Below the pieces are notes generated by a model. The model had not been told where the DNA came from and searched no databases. It saw only the letters and a program-made list of their open reading frames with translations. The position numbers were made by a program, and so were the translations under genes. Of a stretch of 64,000 nucleotides of DNA, positions 8,543 through 18,089 are shown piece after piece (position 1 is the stretch's first letter; each line of letters starts with the position of its first letter). The DNA comes from Flavobacterium aquaticum (GTDB lineage: Bacteria; Bacteroidota; Bacteroidia; Flavobacteriales; Flavobacteriaceae), in NCBI RefSeq assembly GCF_003259835.1, contig NZ_QLMI01000005.1:124001-188000 (forward strand). The letters are read 5' to 3'.

Positions 8543-10048
8543 ATGAGTAATTTAATTCAAAGACCACAACTAAAAGAAAAGTACGATAATTATATTAACG
8601 GAAAATGGACAGCGCCTTCAACAGGGCAATATTTCGAAGTACTTTCTCCAGTAGATGGAAAATTAATGGCAAAAGCAGCGCATTCGGCTAAAATGGATGT
8701 TGAAATGGCTGTAAATGCAGCTGACGAAGCCTTCAAAACATTCAGTCAAACTTCGGCTACAGAAAGAAGTATAATGTTGAACAAAATCGCTGATAGAATT
8801 GAAACTAATTTAGAATACATCGCTGCGGTTGAAACGTTAGATAACGGTAAAGCCATTCGTGAAACTATGGCTGCCGATATTCCATTAGCAATTGACCATT
8901 TTAGATATTTTGCAAGTGTAATTCGTGCCGAAGAAGGTTCAATTACCGAATTAGATAAAGATACGGTTTCTATCATCGTTCATGAGCCAATTGGAGTTGT
9001 AGCACAAATTATTCCTTGGAACTTCCCAATTTTAATGGCCGTTTGGAAATTAGCTCCAGCTTTAGCCGCAGGAAACTGTGTAGTGTTGAAACCAGCAGAA
9101 AGCACGCCAATTTCAATTATGGTTTTGATGGAAATTATCGGAGATTTAGTTCCAGCAGGAGTTATCAATGTTATCAATGGTTTTGGAGCGGAATTAGGAA
9201 GAACTTTGGTAACCAATCCAAAAGTTTGTAAAGCAGCATTTACGGGTTCGACAGCGACAGGTAGAATGGTAATGCAATATGCTACAGAAAACATTATTCC
9301 GGTTACGTTAGAATTAGGTGGAAAATCACCAAATATTTTCTTCCCATCGGTAATGGATGCTGACGATGAGTTTTTAGATAAAGCTCTAGAAGGAGTTGCT
9401 CTTTTTGCCCTAAATCAAGGAGAAGTTTGTACCTGTCCATCAAGATTATTAATTCACGAATCGATTTATGATAAATTTATCGAAAGAGTATTGGAAAGAG
9501 TAAAATCAATCAAAATGGGTAATCCATTAGATCCAACGGTGATGATGGGAGCTCAAGCTTCACAAATTCAAAAAGACAAAATTCTTTCGTACATTAATTT
9601 AGGTAAAGAAGAAGGTGCTGAATTGTTATGCGGTGGTGATGTAAATCATCTAGGTGGCGATTTAGAAGGCGGTTATTACATCCAACCAACTTTATTCAAA
9701 GGGCACAACAAAATGCGTATTTTCCAAGAAGAGATTTTCGGACCAGTTTTAGCGGTTACGACTTTTAAAACTACAGAAGAAGCTTTAGAAATTGCTAACG
9801 ACACCATGTACGGATTAGGAGCAGGTGTTTGGACGCGTGATGCACATGAATTATATCAAGTACCAAGAGCTATTCAAGCAGGACGTGTTTGGGTAAACCA
9901 ATATCATGCTTATCCAGCTGGAGCGCCATTTGGAGGTTACAAACAATCAGGAATTGGTAGAGAAAATCACAAAATGATGTTAGACCATTACCGTCAAACT
10001 AAAAACATGTTGATTTCTTATAACAAGAACAAATTAGGTTTCTTTTAG
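8543..10048 (+). CDS. NAD-dependent aldehyde dehydrogenase (ExaC/AldB-like)
   Basis: 501 residues from the ATG at 8543 ([10 protein letters not shown]), preferred over an in-frame start at 8504 that overlaps the -7 box. Features of the ALDH superfamily are present: [10 protein letters not shown] (cofactor-binding loop), GSTATGR, the general base Glu in LELGGKSP, and the catalytic cysteine at residue 296 in [11 protein letters not shown]. The closest type is the acetaldehyde/short-chain aldehyde dehydrogenase of ethanol metabolism, often found next to a DUF779 gene as here. It oxidises aldehydes to acids in the cytoplasm. Expression is probably controlled by the AraC-type protein encoded just downstream on the other strand. 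Confidence 0.93.
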   Translation: MSNLIQRPQLKEKYDNYINGKWTAPSTGQYFEVLSPVDGKLMAKAAHSAKMDVEMAVNAADEAFKTFSQTSATERSIMLNKIADRIETNLEYIAAVETLDNGKAIRETMAADIPLAIDHFRYFASVIRAEEGSITELDKDTVSIIVHEPIGVVAQIIPWNFPILMAVWKLAPALAAGNCVVLKPAESTPISIMVLMEIIGDLVPAGVINVINGFGAELGRTLVTNPKVCKAAFTGSTATGRMVMQYATENIIPVTLELGGKSPNIFFPSVMDADDEFLDKALEGVALFALNQGEVCTCPSRLLIHESIYDKFIERVLERVKSIKMGNPLDPTVMMGAQASQIQKDKILSYINLGKEEGAELLCGGDVNHLGGDLEGGYYIQPTLFKGHNKMRIFQEEIFGPVLAVTTFKTTEEALEIANDTMYGLGAGVWTRDAHELYQVPRAIQAGRVWVNQYHAYPAGAPFGGYKQSGIGRENHKMMLDHYRQTKNMLISYNKNKLGFF

Positions 10049-10056
10049 TAGATGAT

Positions 10057-10090
10057 AAACGAACCCAGTGTAATGCTGGGTTTGTTTTTT
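10057..10090 (+). terminator. Terminator after aldehyde dehydrogenase
   Basis: The stem GAACCCAG/CTGGGTTT with a 7-nt loop, followed by GTTTTTT. It lies 9 nt after the stop codon, so the DUF779 gene downstream probably depends on readthrough or its own promoter. Confidence 0.75.
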
Positions 10091-10228
10091 ATAAACACAT
10101 AGACACAATAGATTTGCTTTGGGTTAAGTTTTAGGCGTTTCACTTTACATAGTACGCATAGAATTTAACGTAAATGGTAAAAAAACTTCGTGTTGTACTT
10201 TGTGAAACTTTGTGTAATCTTTCAAAAT

Positions 10229-10609
10229 ATGGAAAAAATAAAACGATTAGAAGCTACCGAAAAAGCTATAGAATTAATCAAAATCCTTTCGGATAAATTT
10301 GGCGATTTGATGTTTTATCAAGCAGGCGGTTGTTGCGAAGGAACGCAACCACAATGTTTTGAAAAAGGCGGATTTTATTTGCGCTATGGCGATGTTTGCA
10401 TTGGAACCCTTCAAGGATTTGAATTTTGGGTGGACAAAGATTTGTTCGAATATTGGAAACACGCTCATTTTACTTTAGATGTAACCGATGGAATAGGCGC
10501 AGGTGGTTTTTCATTAGAAACCCCTTACGGAAAAACATTCAAAGTAAATTATAGATTATTTACAGAAGAAGAAGTTCAGAATTTAGAAGAAATTAGGTTA
10601 AATGAGTAA
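10229..10609 (+). CDS. DUF779 family protein
   Basis: 126 residues from the ATG at 10229 (MEKIKRLEATEKA). The longer in-frame start at 10190 adds an unlikely hydrophobic leader. A cluster of cysteines (QAGGCCEGTQPQCFEKGG, then DVCIG) suggests metal or thiol chemistry. DUF779 genes are commonly next to acetaldehyde dehydrogenase genes, as here, but the biochemical role is not established. A 180-bp gap separates it from the dehydrogenase. The gap holds a terminator and loosely repeated CTTTGTG strings. Confidence 0.85.
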   Translation: MEKIKRLEATEKAIELIKILSDKFGDLMFYQAGGCCEGTQPQCFEKGGFYLRYGDVCIGTLQGFEFWVDKDLFEYWKHAHFTLDVTDGIGAGGFSLETPYGKTFKVNYRLFTEEEVQNLEEIRLNE

Positions 10610-10614
10610 AAATC

Positions 10615-10635
10615 AACTTGAAACCTGAAACTAAA
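10615..10635. repeat. Period-7 array, GTTTCAR family (reverse orientation)
   Basis: Units AACTTGA, AACCTGA and AACTAAA. Positions 10615-10631 are an exact copy of the 17-mer AACTTGAAACCTGAAAC. It fills the 28-bp gap between the converging DUF779 and AraC-type genes. Confidence 0.8.
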
Positions 10636-10637
10636 AA

Positions 10638-11561
10638 TCACCCATTATAATTCATCAACTGATATTGCTTCGGAGTAACACCTTCATATTTTTTAAATAA
10701 CCTTATGAAGTAATTGCAGTCTTCAAAACCGGTAGCATATGAAACTTCATTGACTTGAATGTTGGGATTGCTCAATAGTTTTTTGGCGTATTTTATCTTT
10801 TCGTTCAAGATATATTCAATTGGGCTCATGCCTAATTCTCTTTTGAAATAACGATAAAATGAAGTGGTGCTCATACACGCTTTATCGCTTAAATCTTTCA
10901 AATTGATGGTTTCTCGAATATTACTTTTAATATATTCAATCGCTGGTGTAATCGGACTATTGCTATCGATAAATCTTTCGTTTTCAAAACGTTTTGTGGT
11001 TTGCGTTTGAATAATTCGGATTATCAATTCTTGAAGCGTTAAATCGGCAAGAACGTCTTTGGTTAGCGAATTGCCCATGCATTCTTTAATCAACTTGTTG
11101 ATGGTTCCAGCTAATTCTACATTGTTGTAAAAGAAATAATTTTCGTGGTCTAATTTCCACAAATTACTTTTTCCTTCTTTCGGATATTTCTCGTTTAAAA
11201 AATCCAAAGTATTCGTAATAATTTGATTGTCGATTGCCAAAGCGATACACTGCGTCGGATTCTCTTTTGAAGCTTCGGGAAAATCGATTTTCATTTCGGC
11301 ATTAGAAGGTACAATTACGGTTTCGCCGGGTAAATATTCAAAACTTGGATCTTCAAATAAATGCATCACTTTTTTTCCACGCAACATACTTGTTACCACC
11401 AAATCATTAAACTTCAAAGGAACCAAATCTGATTTTTGATAGGTTTCAAAAATATTCAATTCGCAATGATCTAAAGAAAAAATGGTCCGATTTTCCACCA
11501 AAGTTTTTAACGACTTTTCGTGGGTTAAAGCAGGAGTAAAAAGTAACGCTTTGTTCGCCAT
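10638..11561 (-). CDS. AraC-family transcriptional regulator
   Basis: 307 residues. The N-terminal about 190 residues resemble the AraC N-terminal cupin-like sensory domain (HCELNIFETYQKS; FNDLVVTSMLRGKKVMHL). The C-terminal about 100 residues carry the double helix-turn-helix (LKDLSDKACMSTTSFYRYFKRELGMSPIEYI and the end motif VSYATGFEDCNYFIRLFKKYEGVTPKQY). It converges with the aldehyde dehydrogenase/DUF779 pair. Given the 21-bp-phased direct repeats before that dehydrogenase, it is the likely activator of it. The inducer is unknown. Confidence 0.92.
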   Translation of the reverse strand: MANKALLFTPALTHEKSLKTLVENRTIFSLDHCELNIFETYQKSDLVPLKFNDLVVTSMLRGKKVMHLFEDPSFEYLPGETVIVPSNAEMKIDFPEASKENPTQCIALAIDNQIITNTLDFLNEKYPKEGKSNLWKLDHENYFFYNNVELAGTINKLIKECMGNSLTKDVLADLTLQELIIRIIQTQTTKRFENERFIDSNSPITPAIEYIKSNIRETINLKDLSDKACMSTTSFYRYFKRELGMSPIEYILNEKIKYAKKLLSNPNIQVNEVSYATGFEDCNYFIRLFKKYEGVTPKQYQLMNYNG

Positions 11562-11591
11562 TTTGAATTTTGAAATAGAAATCTAAGATAC

Positions 11592-11621
11592 AAAAAAAGC
11601 AACTACTAAGAGTCGCTTTTT
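11592..11621 (-). terminator. Terminator of the proline iminopeptidase-like gene
   Basis: The hairpin AAAAAGC/GCTTTTT with an inner ACT/AGT pairing across one mismatch. Read on the minus strand it follows the stop codon at 11624 and ends in a T-run. Confidence 0.75.
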
Positions 11622-11623
11622 GT

Positions 11624-12637
11624 TTATTTTTTCAAGAACGAAATCAATCCACTAAAATACGTTTTTTGATCGTCGTAAAATGCCATGTGACTTCCTTTTG
11701 GACAGAATAAATACGAACCATTTGGTAAGATTTTTGAAATCTCTTCCATGTGTTTTGGATCCATTGTATCGTGTTTTGCTCCGATTACTAATGTTGGAAT
11801 TTTTACGTTTTTCAAATCGGCTTTTCTATCCCATTTTTCTAATTTTCCTGAAATTCCAAATTCACTCGGACCTTGCATGGTTACATATAATGATTGATTC
11901 ATCTTTGCAAACGAACGATTTACAGGTTCTGGCCAGTCTTTAGCAGGGAAACGAAGAATGTGTTTTTCATAGAAATTTGGAAGCAATAATTCCATGTATT
12001 TTGGATTGGAAAAATCGTTATTAGCTTCTATTTTCATCAATTCTGCCAACACTTCTGGATTCATTTGTTTGGCTAATACTTTATTGGCGTATTTATCATA
12101 TTCTGGGCAACTTGCCATCATGTTGGAAATGATTAAGCCTTTCATATTGTTTTGATATTTCAAACTGTATTCCATCGCTAAAATGCCGCCCCAAGAATGT
12201 CCTAACAAATAAAAATTGGTGTTGTCTAGGTTCAAAGCTTTACGAACTTGTTCTACTTCTTCCACATATCTTGGCAAATCCCACATTGAAGTATCGTTAG
12301 GATTATCTGCATTTCCGCAACCTAATTGATCGTAATAAATGAACTCGATGCCTTCTGCTGGTAGGAAATTCTCGAAACATTCAAAATATTCGTGCGTAGC
12401 ACCTGGACCACCATTTAAAAGCAATACTTTAATTTTTGGATTGTTTCCAATGCGCTTCGTCCAAACATTAAAAGTACCTTTTGGAGTTGTAATTGGAATG
12501 ACTTTTACCCCACCATTTTGAATGCTATCAGCAGATTGTGTAAAATACTCGTTTTGAGTAGCTACCGTTTCTTGTTTACAGCTTGTTAGTAAAGCTATAG
12601 TGAAGAGTAGGAGTGTGGCTTGGAATAGGTTTTTCAT
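11624..12637 (-). CDS. Lipoprotein alpha/beta hydrolase, proline iminopeptidase family (S33)
   Basis: 337 residues. The N-terminus has a lipoprotein signal with lipobox LLTSC (Cys20), so the protein is probably anchored in an outer or inner membrane facing the periplasm. Oxyanion-loop motif LNGGPGATHEYF and nucleophile elbow GHSWGG (Ser148) fit family S33. The acid GAKHDTMDP and the base PKGSHMAFYD near residue 318 complete the triad. Family members remove N-terminal proline or other residues from small peptides. It lies in the same orientation as the bestrophin gene, 65 bp downstream of it. Confidence 0.9.
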   Translation of the reverse strand: MKNLFQATLLLFTIALLTSCKQETVATQNEYFTQSADSIQNGGVKVIPITTPKGTFNVWTKRIGNNPKIKVLLLNGGPGATHEYFECFENFLPAEGIEFIYYDQLGCGNADNPNDTSMWDLPRYVEEVEQVRKALNLDNTNFYLLGHSWGGILAMEYSLKYQNNMKGLIISNMMASCPEYDKYANKVLAKQMNPEVLAELMKIEANNDFSNPKYMELLLPNFYEKHILRFPAKDWPEPVNRSFAKMNQSLYVTMQGPSEFGISGKLEKWDRKADLKNVKIPTLVIGAKHDTMDPKHMEEISKILPNGSYLFCPKGSHMAFYDDQKTYFSGLISFLKK

Positions 12638-12702
12638 GATATAATTTTTTTAAAGAATAGTAAAAGTATTATTTTCAAATATACCAAATTTCCTCGAAAC
12701 CC

Positions 12703-13566
12703 TTATAAAATCTCTTCCACATGCTTCTTAATATTTGAAGCTATTTTCGTCATCGGTAAATCGTTGGCATCGTTGCCAAATGGGTCTTCGATTTCTTCGG
12801 CGATTAATTCTAAACTCGCTAAAACATAAAAGATAAAAATCACCACTGGAATTACGTAGTAACCCAAACTAAATACAAATCCGAAAGGTAATGTCATTAC
12901 AAAAAAGAAGATGAATTTTTTAATAAACGAACTGTAAGAGTAGGGAATTGGCGTGTTTTTAATACGCTCGCAAGCACCACAAATATCGGTAAACGATTGT
13001 AATTCGGAATTGATGATGTAAAATTGGTCACCCGTAATTTTTCCTGATTTATACAAATCATTCGCTTTTTGAAACAACATTTTTGCCACTTGATTCGGGC
13101 GGTGTTTGTGATGATCGATTTCCAAATCTAAACCTTCAAACAACATTTTACTTACCTCTTCATTCAATAAATGTTTCGCAAGCACCGAAGCATAAGCCGG
13201 AATCACTTTTCTGTAGAAATTTCTATCATTTTCATCAGACAAATAAGCGGAAAGTTTTAAGGCTAAATTTCGACTATTGTTTACTAATGAACCCCATTGT
13301 TTTCGACCTTCCCACCAACGGTCGTAAGCCGTATTGGTTCGGTAAGCCAATAATAACGACAACACAAAACCTACGGTGGTGTGCATGATATTCAGGTTCT
13401 TTACATGACTAGTTTCGGAAAGTTTCCAATATTCTATTTCCAGATACGCTATTCCGTAGGAATATAATCCAATGAAAAACATCATAGGAATTAGTTGACG
13501 AAACGTATCCGATTCGTGAAAACGAAAAATAAAAGTAATCCAGTCTTTTGGGTTGTATTGGACCAT
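12703..13566 (-). CDS. Bestrophin-family chloride channel protein
   Basis: 287 residues, matching the bestrophin/UPF0187 family. The N-terminal DWITFIFRFHESDTFRQLIP, GFVLSLLLAYRTNTAYDRWWEGRKQWG and the C-terminal EEIEDPFGNDANDLP are the conserved blocks. Four membrane segments are predicted by eye. Bacterial members form pentameric anion or cation channels in the inner membrane. It lies 89 bp downstream of tolC on the same strand, and a heptamer array is placed 5 nt before its start codon. Confidence 0.93.
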   Translation of the reverse strand: MVQYNPKDWITFIFRFHESDTFRQLIPMMFFIGLYSYGIAYLEIEYWKLSETSHVKNLNIMHTTVGFVLSLLLAYRTNTAYDRWWEGRKQWGSLVNNSRNLALKLSAYLSDENDRNFYRKVIPAYASVLAKHLLNEEVSKMLFEGLDLEIDHHKHRPNQVAKMLFQKANDLYKSGKITGDQFYIINSELQSFTDICGACERIKNTPIPYSYSSFIKKFIFFFVMTLPFGFVFSLGYYVIPVVIFIFYVLASLELIAEEIEDPFGNDANDLPMTKIASNIKKHVEEIL

Positions 13567-13571
13567 TTTTT

Positions 13572-13606
13572 AGTGATTAGTGAAAAGTGATTAGTGAAAA
13601 GCGGAT
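13572..13606. repeat. Period-7 array, AGTGAWW family
   Basis: Four exact alternating units (AGTGATT, AGTGAAA, AGTGATT, AGTGAAA) and a degenerate fifth, AGCGGAT. On the minus strand it sits 5 nt before the bestrophin ATG. Weaker period-7/8 strings (TTCACAG, TTTGACA, ATTAAAC) continue to about 13642. Confidence 0.85.
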
Positions 13607-13655
13607 TCTCAATTTCACAGTTTGACAATTAAACATTTTAACAAATCTAAAAATA

Positions 13656-14960
13656 TTAATTCAATTTTAATGTACCGGCTAATTCTTTTAAGTTAATTTC
13701 TGAAAGTTTGGTTACATATTGTGCATTTGAATAACGAACAGAAGCTTCTACAAAGTTTTGTTGAGCGGTTCTGAATTCGATAGTGGTAATGGTTCCAATT
13801 TTGAATTTAGCTAACGTAATATCTAAGTTTTGTTTGGCGATTTCTAAGTTTTTTTCTTCCACTTTTACCAACTCTAAATTGGTTTGATAACTCGCAAATA
13901 AAGAAGATAATTGTGAGCTTAGCGATAATTTTTGTTGTTCTAAAAGTAAACCTGCATTCTCTACTTGATATTTCGCTACTTTTTCGTTTCTGTTTTGAAG
14001 AAAGCCATTAAAAATAGGCACAGAAGCCGTTACTCCATAAACAAAACCTTGTCCAGAAGATTGCGTGATGAATCCTAAAGAAGCTTCTGAACGTGTGAAA
14101 TTATAACCCGAAGTAATTCTAACTGTAGGATAGCGATTCCCCTTAACTTGTTTCAAATTCAAATCGGCTACTTTTTTAGAGAGAATTTGCGCTTGTAATT
14201 GCGGATTTTGTTTTTCGGCTGTCGATTTTAAATCGTTGAAATCTAAATTTTGTTCGAATGTAACTTCGTTAGCGACTTTAAAATCAGTCTGAATATCACG
14301 AACTAATAATTCATTAAGTCTTATTTTACTGATTTTGATGAGTTCTTTTTGCCTCAATTGCAAACTTAAATCACTGTTTAAATCTACTTGTGCATTCAAA
14401 ACTTCTAATTTCGAAGCTTTTCCAATGCTAAAACGATTTTGAGCTGTTGTCAATCTTTGGTTTGAAATTACAATCGCCGTATCAATCGAAGCCAAAACTT
14501 GTTGTTGTTGCACTAAATCGAAATACGTTGTATATACATCGCTAATTCGGGTTAAAATGGCGGTTTGTAATTCGGCTTTTCCTTGTTGTTCCAAAACGTT
14601 TAATTGCTCTTTTCTTGCAAACATGCTTAAACCGTCGAAAATCGTCCAATCTAAACCAATTCCATAAGTTAAATTCATGTTTTTGGCATTGTCTAATTCA
14701 CGAACAGTTCCATCACCTTGCGTTTGTTTGGTGTCTAATTGACTGTTATTGTTGGTAAAATTCGCATTCAATGATGGCAACATTCCGGCATTGGCTAAAT
14801 TGTTATTGGTAGCATCAATTTTGGAATTATTTTCAGCAATTTTAATGTCGTAATTGTTTTCTAAAGCAATTTTTACCGCGTCTTCAAGCGAAAGCAATTC
14901 TTGTGCTTGTGCTGAAAATCCAATGATGAAAAGGAATACTATTTTATATAAATTTTGCAT
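13656..14960 (-). CDS. TolC-family outer membrane efflux protein
   Basis: 434 residues with signal peptide MQNLYKIVFLFIIGFSAQAQ and two alpha-helical duplicated halves (outer membrane efflux protein repeats) rich in Gln/Asn/Leu coiled-coil sequence (for example TLAKFKIGTITTIEFRTAQQNF). TolC trimers provide the outer membrane exit duct of tripartite pumps. It is the last gene of the adaptor-RND-TolC operon, starting 4 nt after the RND stop codon. Confidence 0.95.
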   Translation of the reverse strand: MQNLYKIVFLFIIGFSAQAQELLSLEDAVKIALENNYDIKIAENNSKIDATNNNLANAGMLPSLNANFTNNNSQLDTKQTQGDGTVRELDNAKNMNLTYGIGLDWTIFDGLSMFARKEQLNVLEQQGKAELQTAILTRISDVYTTYFDLVQQQQVLASIDTAIVISNQRLTTAQNRFSIGKASKLEVLNAQVDLNSDLSLQLRQKELIKISKIRLNELLVRDIQTDFKVANEVTFEQNLDFNDLKSTAEKQNPQLQAQILSKKVADLNLKQVKGNRYPTVRITSGYNFTRSEASLGFITQSSGQGFVYGVTASVPIFNGFLQNRNEKVAKYQVENAGLLLEQQKLSLSSQLSSLFASYQTNLELVKVEEKNLEIAKQNLDITLAKFKIGTITTIEFRTAQQNFVEASVRYSNAQYVTKLSEINLKELAGTLKLN

Positions 14961-14964
14961 AATA

Positions 14965-17900
14965 TTATTTTTCTAAAGCGTCTAAATTATCAAATTCTGG
15001 TCGGTGTTTTTTGGCTCTTGACCACATTAAATAAATGGCTGGAATTACGAATAAAGTTAAGATTAACGAGAACATCGTTCCACCTACAATAACAACTCCC
15101 ATTCCCATTCTACTTGCCGAAGCAGCTCCAAGTGACAAAGCAATTGGTAAAGCTCCTAAAGCAATGGCTAAACTCGTCATTAAAATCGGTCGTAAACGAG
15201 CTTCCGAAGCTTCTAAAATGGCATCGTATTTCGATTTTCCTTGTTCTCGAAGTTGGTTGGCGAATTCGACTATTAGAATTCCGTTTTTGGTAACGAGTCC
15301 AATCAGCATAACGGTTCCAATTTGACTAAATATATTCCATGTTTGCCCGAATAGCCATAGTGAGAATAACGCTCCAGCTACTGCCATTGGTACGGTTAAG
15401 ATGATAATAAAAGGGTCAATGAAACTTTCAAACTGAGCGGCTAAAATCAAATAAATCAATAGTAAAGCCAATCCAAAAGCAAAAGAAGTATTCGAACTAC
15501 TTTCTACGAAGTCACGAGATTCTCCACCTAAATCGGTTGTGAAAGTATCGTCTAACACTTTTTCTTTGATTTCGTCCATTGCATTGATACCGTCAATCAT
15601 ACTTTTTCCAGGTGCTAAACCTGCAGAAACCGTTGCCGACATATAGCGATTGTTATGGAATAATTGTGGCGGATTACTTTGTTCTTCTACCTCAACTACG
15701 TTGTCTAATTGAATTAATTCGCCCGCTTTGTTTTTTACAAACATCGAAGTTAAATCTAATGGAGCATCGCGGTCTTTTTCGTCAAATTGTCCAATAACTT
15801 GATATTGTTTTCCATTTTGCATGAAATAGCCAAAACGTTGTCCACTTAACGATAACTGTAATGTTTGTGCAACATCTATCACAGAAATTCCTAAACTCTC
15901 TGCTTTTTCACGATTAATTGTTACGTTGATTTCAGGTTTATTGAATTTTAAATTCACATCGACATTGGAGAAAGTTTCGTTTTTACTTGCTTCTTCCATG
16001 AATTGTGGAATTTTTTCTCTTAATTTTTCAAAATTCGGAGCTTGAATAATGTATTGAATTGGCAAACCACCACGTCTGTTTACAGAAATAGTAGGTTGTT
16101 CCGAAACATTTACTTTGGCTTGTGGATATTTTTTAGTCCATTTGTTTAAATCGTCAACAATTTCTTTTTGCGATTTTTCTCGTTCACTTGGGTCAACCAA
16201 AGCTAAACGAACTCTTCCTGCATTTACTGAGGAAGATAAAAATCCTGGTGAAGTAATTACCAATGCTACTTTCTTTTCAGGAATCGAATCGTTGATTAAT
16301 TTAGATAAATCGTCCATAAAACGATCGGTATATTCGTAAGTAGAACCTTCTGGAGTAGTTACGCTGACAATTCCTAAACTTCTATCGTCGTAAGGAGCGG
16401 TTTCTTTTGGAAGAATCGCAAAGAACAATACAATTAATCCCAAACAAATAATGATGATTGGAAAACTTAACCATTTTCTTTTTAGGAACTTAGTTAAAGA
16501 ATTTGCATATCCGGTATTTAAACTCACAAAGAAAGGTTCTGTGGCTTCATAGAATTTTGTTTTCTTTTGTTCGCCACCTTTCATTAAATACGCATTCAAC
16601 ATTGGAGTCAACGTCAACGATACAAAGGCAGAAATCAGTACGGCGGCACCTATGACAACTCCAAACTCTCGAAACAATCGTCCAACGAATCCTTCTAAGA
16701 AAATAATCGGTAAGAAAACGGCAGCTAACGTTACTGAAATCGAAATTACAGCAAAGAAAATTTCATTAGAACCTTTGATGGCTGCTTCGATTGGAGACAT
16801 GCCTTCTTCGACTTTTTTGAAGATGTTTTCGGTAACAACAATTCCGTCATCGACTACTAATCCAGTGGCTAAAACAATTGCTAAAAGTGTTAATACATTG
16901 ATGGAAAAACCACACAAATACATGATGAAAAAAGTAGCTATCAACGAAACTGGAATATCAATTAAAGGTCGGAATGCAATGGACCAATCTCTAAAGAATA
17001 AAAAGATAATGATGATTACCAAAACTACCGAAATGGCTAATGTTTCAGCAACTTCAACTACTGATTTTTTAATGAAAACAGTATTATCCAAAGCAATATC
17101 TAATTTGATGTCACTTGGTAAATCTTTCTTTAATTTATCAACTTCGGCATAAAATTGTTCGGCAATTTCTAAGTAATTCGTTCCAGGTTGTGGAATAACG
17201 GCAACAGCCACCATCGGATTTCCTGATTCTGTGAACTTGGTTTCTAAATTTTCAGAAGCTAAAACTGCATAACCAATATCGCTCAAACGAACGGTTTTAT
17301 TCGCATCAGCTACAATGATAATATCGTTGAATTCCTTTTCTGTAGATAAATTTCCAAGAGTTTTTACCATTAATTCGGTATTGGCACCTGTTAATTTTCC
17401 TGAAGGTAATTCTACATTTTGTTTGTCTAAAGCATTTCGAACATCGGCAACTGTGATTCCGTAAGCATTTAATTTGATAGGATCCATCCAAATACGCATC
17501 GAATAACGTTTTTGTCCCCAAATCTGTACGCTACTCACACCAGGAATCGTTTGAATTCTCTCAGAGATTACGTTTTCAGCATAATCACTCAACTCCAAAG
17601 CATTTCTAGTTTGACTCTGAACGGTCATCGAAATAATGGCATCTGAATCGGCATCTGCTTTTGAAACAACTGGTGGCGCATCAATATCTTGAGGTAAACT
17701 TCTAACAGCTTGCGAAACTTTATCACGCACATCGTTAGCAGCTTCTTCCAGGTTTTTCTCTAATTTGAATTCGACTGTAATATTACTCGAACCTTGATTA
17801 CTCGAAGACGTAATATTTCTGATACCATCAATAGAGTTAATAGCTTTTTCAAGTGGTTCTGTAATTTGCGATTCAATAATATCGGCATTAGCACCAGTGT

Positions 17901-18051
17901 AATTCGTTCGAACATTAATTACGGCAGGATCAATCGAAGGGAATTCGCGAACACCCAAATAACTAAATCCTAAAATACCAAAAAGGATAATCAATAAGTT
18001 GATTACAATGGTAAATACGGGTCTTTTTATACTTAAAGTAGATAAACTCAT
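14965..18051 (-). CDS. Efflux RND transporter permease
   Basis: 1028 residues, the normal size for the AcrB/MexB (HAE1) group. The N-terminus MSLSTLSIKRPVFTIVINLL is a first membrane helix. The proton-relay Asp pair in helix four is present (GLVVDDGIVVTEN), and the C-terminal half repeats the twelve-helix plan (IGLVTKNGILIVEFANQLREQG). It exports hydrophobic drugs or detergents from the inner membrane and periplasm using proton motive force. A 38-nt gap holding a heptamer array separates it from the upstream adaptor gene. Confidence 0.97.
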   Translation of the reverse strand: MSLSTLSIKRPVFTIVINLLIILFGILGFSYLGVREFPSIDPAVINVRTNYTGANADIIESQITEPLEKAINSIDGIRNITSSSNQGSSNITVEFKLEKNLEEAANDVRDKVSQAVRSLPQDIDAPPVVSKADADSDAIISMTVQSQTRNALELSDYAENVISERIQTIPGVSSVQIWGQKRYSMRIWMDPIKLNAYGITVADVRNALDKQNVELPSGKLTGANTELMVKTLGNLSTEKEFNDIIIVADANKTVRLSDIGYAVLASENLETKFTESGNPMVAVAVIPQPGTNYLEIAEQFYAEVDKLKKDLPSDIKLDIALDNTVFIKKSVVEVAETLAISVVLVIIIIFLFFRDWSIAFRPLIDIPVSLIATFFIMYLCGFSINVLTLLAIVLATGLVVDDGIVVTENIFKKVEEGMSPIEAAIKGSNEIFFAVISISVTLAAVFLPIIFLEGFVGRLFREFGVVIGAAVLISAFVSLTLTPMLNAYLMKGGEQKKTKFYEATEPFFVSLNTGYANSLTKFLKRKWLSFPIIIICLGLIVLFFAILPKETAPYDDRSLGIVSVTTPEGSTYEYTDRFMDDLSKLINDSIPEKKVALVITSPGFLSSSVNAGRVRLALVDPSEREKSQKEIVDDLNKWTKKYPQAKVNVSEQPTISVNRRGGLPIQYIIQAPNFEKLREKIPQFMEEASKNETFSNVDVNLKFNKPEINVTINREKAESLGISVIDVAQTLQLSLSGQRFGYFMQNGKQYQVIGQFDEKDRDAPLDLTSMFVKNKAGELIQLDNVVEVEEQSNPPQLFHNNRYMSATVSAGLAPGKSMIDGINAMDEIKEKVLDDTFTTDLGGESRDFVESSSNTSFAFGLALLLIYLILAAQFESFIDPFIIILTVPMAVAGALFSLWLFGQTWNIFSQIGTVMLIGLVTKNGILIVEFANQLREQGKSKYDAILEASEARLRPILMTSLAIALGALPIALSLGAASASRMGMGVVIVGGTMFSLILTLFVIPAIYLMWSRAKKHRPEFDNLDALEK

Positions 18052-18057
18052 TTTAAA

Positions 18058-18085
18058 TTTAGAAGTTTGAAATTAGAATTTAGAA
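18058..18085. repeat. Period-7 array inside the RND operon
   Basis: Units TTTAGAA, GTTTGAA, ATTAGAA and TTTAGAA. It fills most of the 38-nt gap between the adaptor stop codon and the RND permease ATG (6 nt away on the minus strand), so it is transcribed. Confidence 0.75.
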
Positions 18086-18089
18086 AAGC

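Noticed and set aside
16652..17152. 166-codon open frame on the plus strand inside the RND permease gene
   Set aside because: Low-complexity Thr/Lys/Ser-rich translation and complete overlap with a highly conserved gene in the other direction. It is an antisense shadow.
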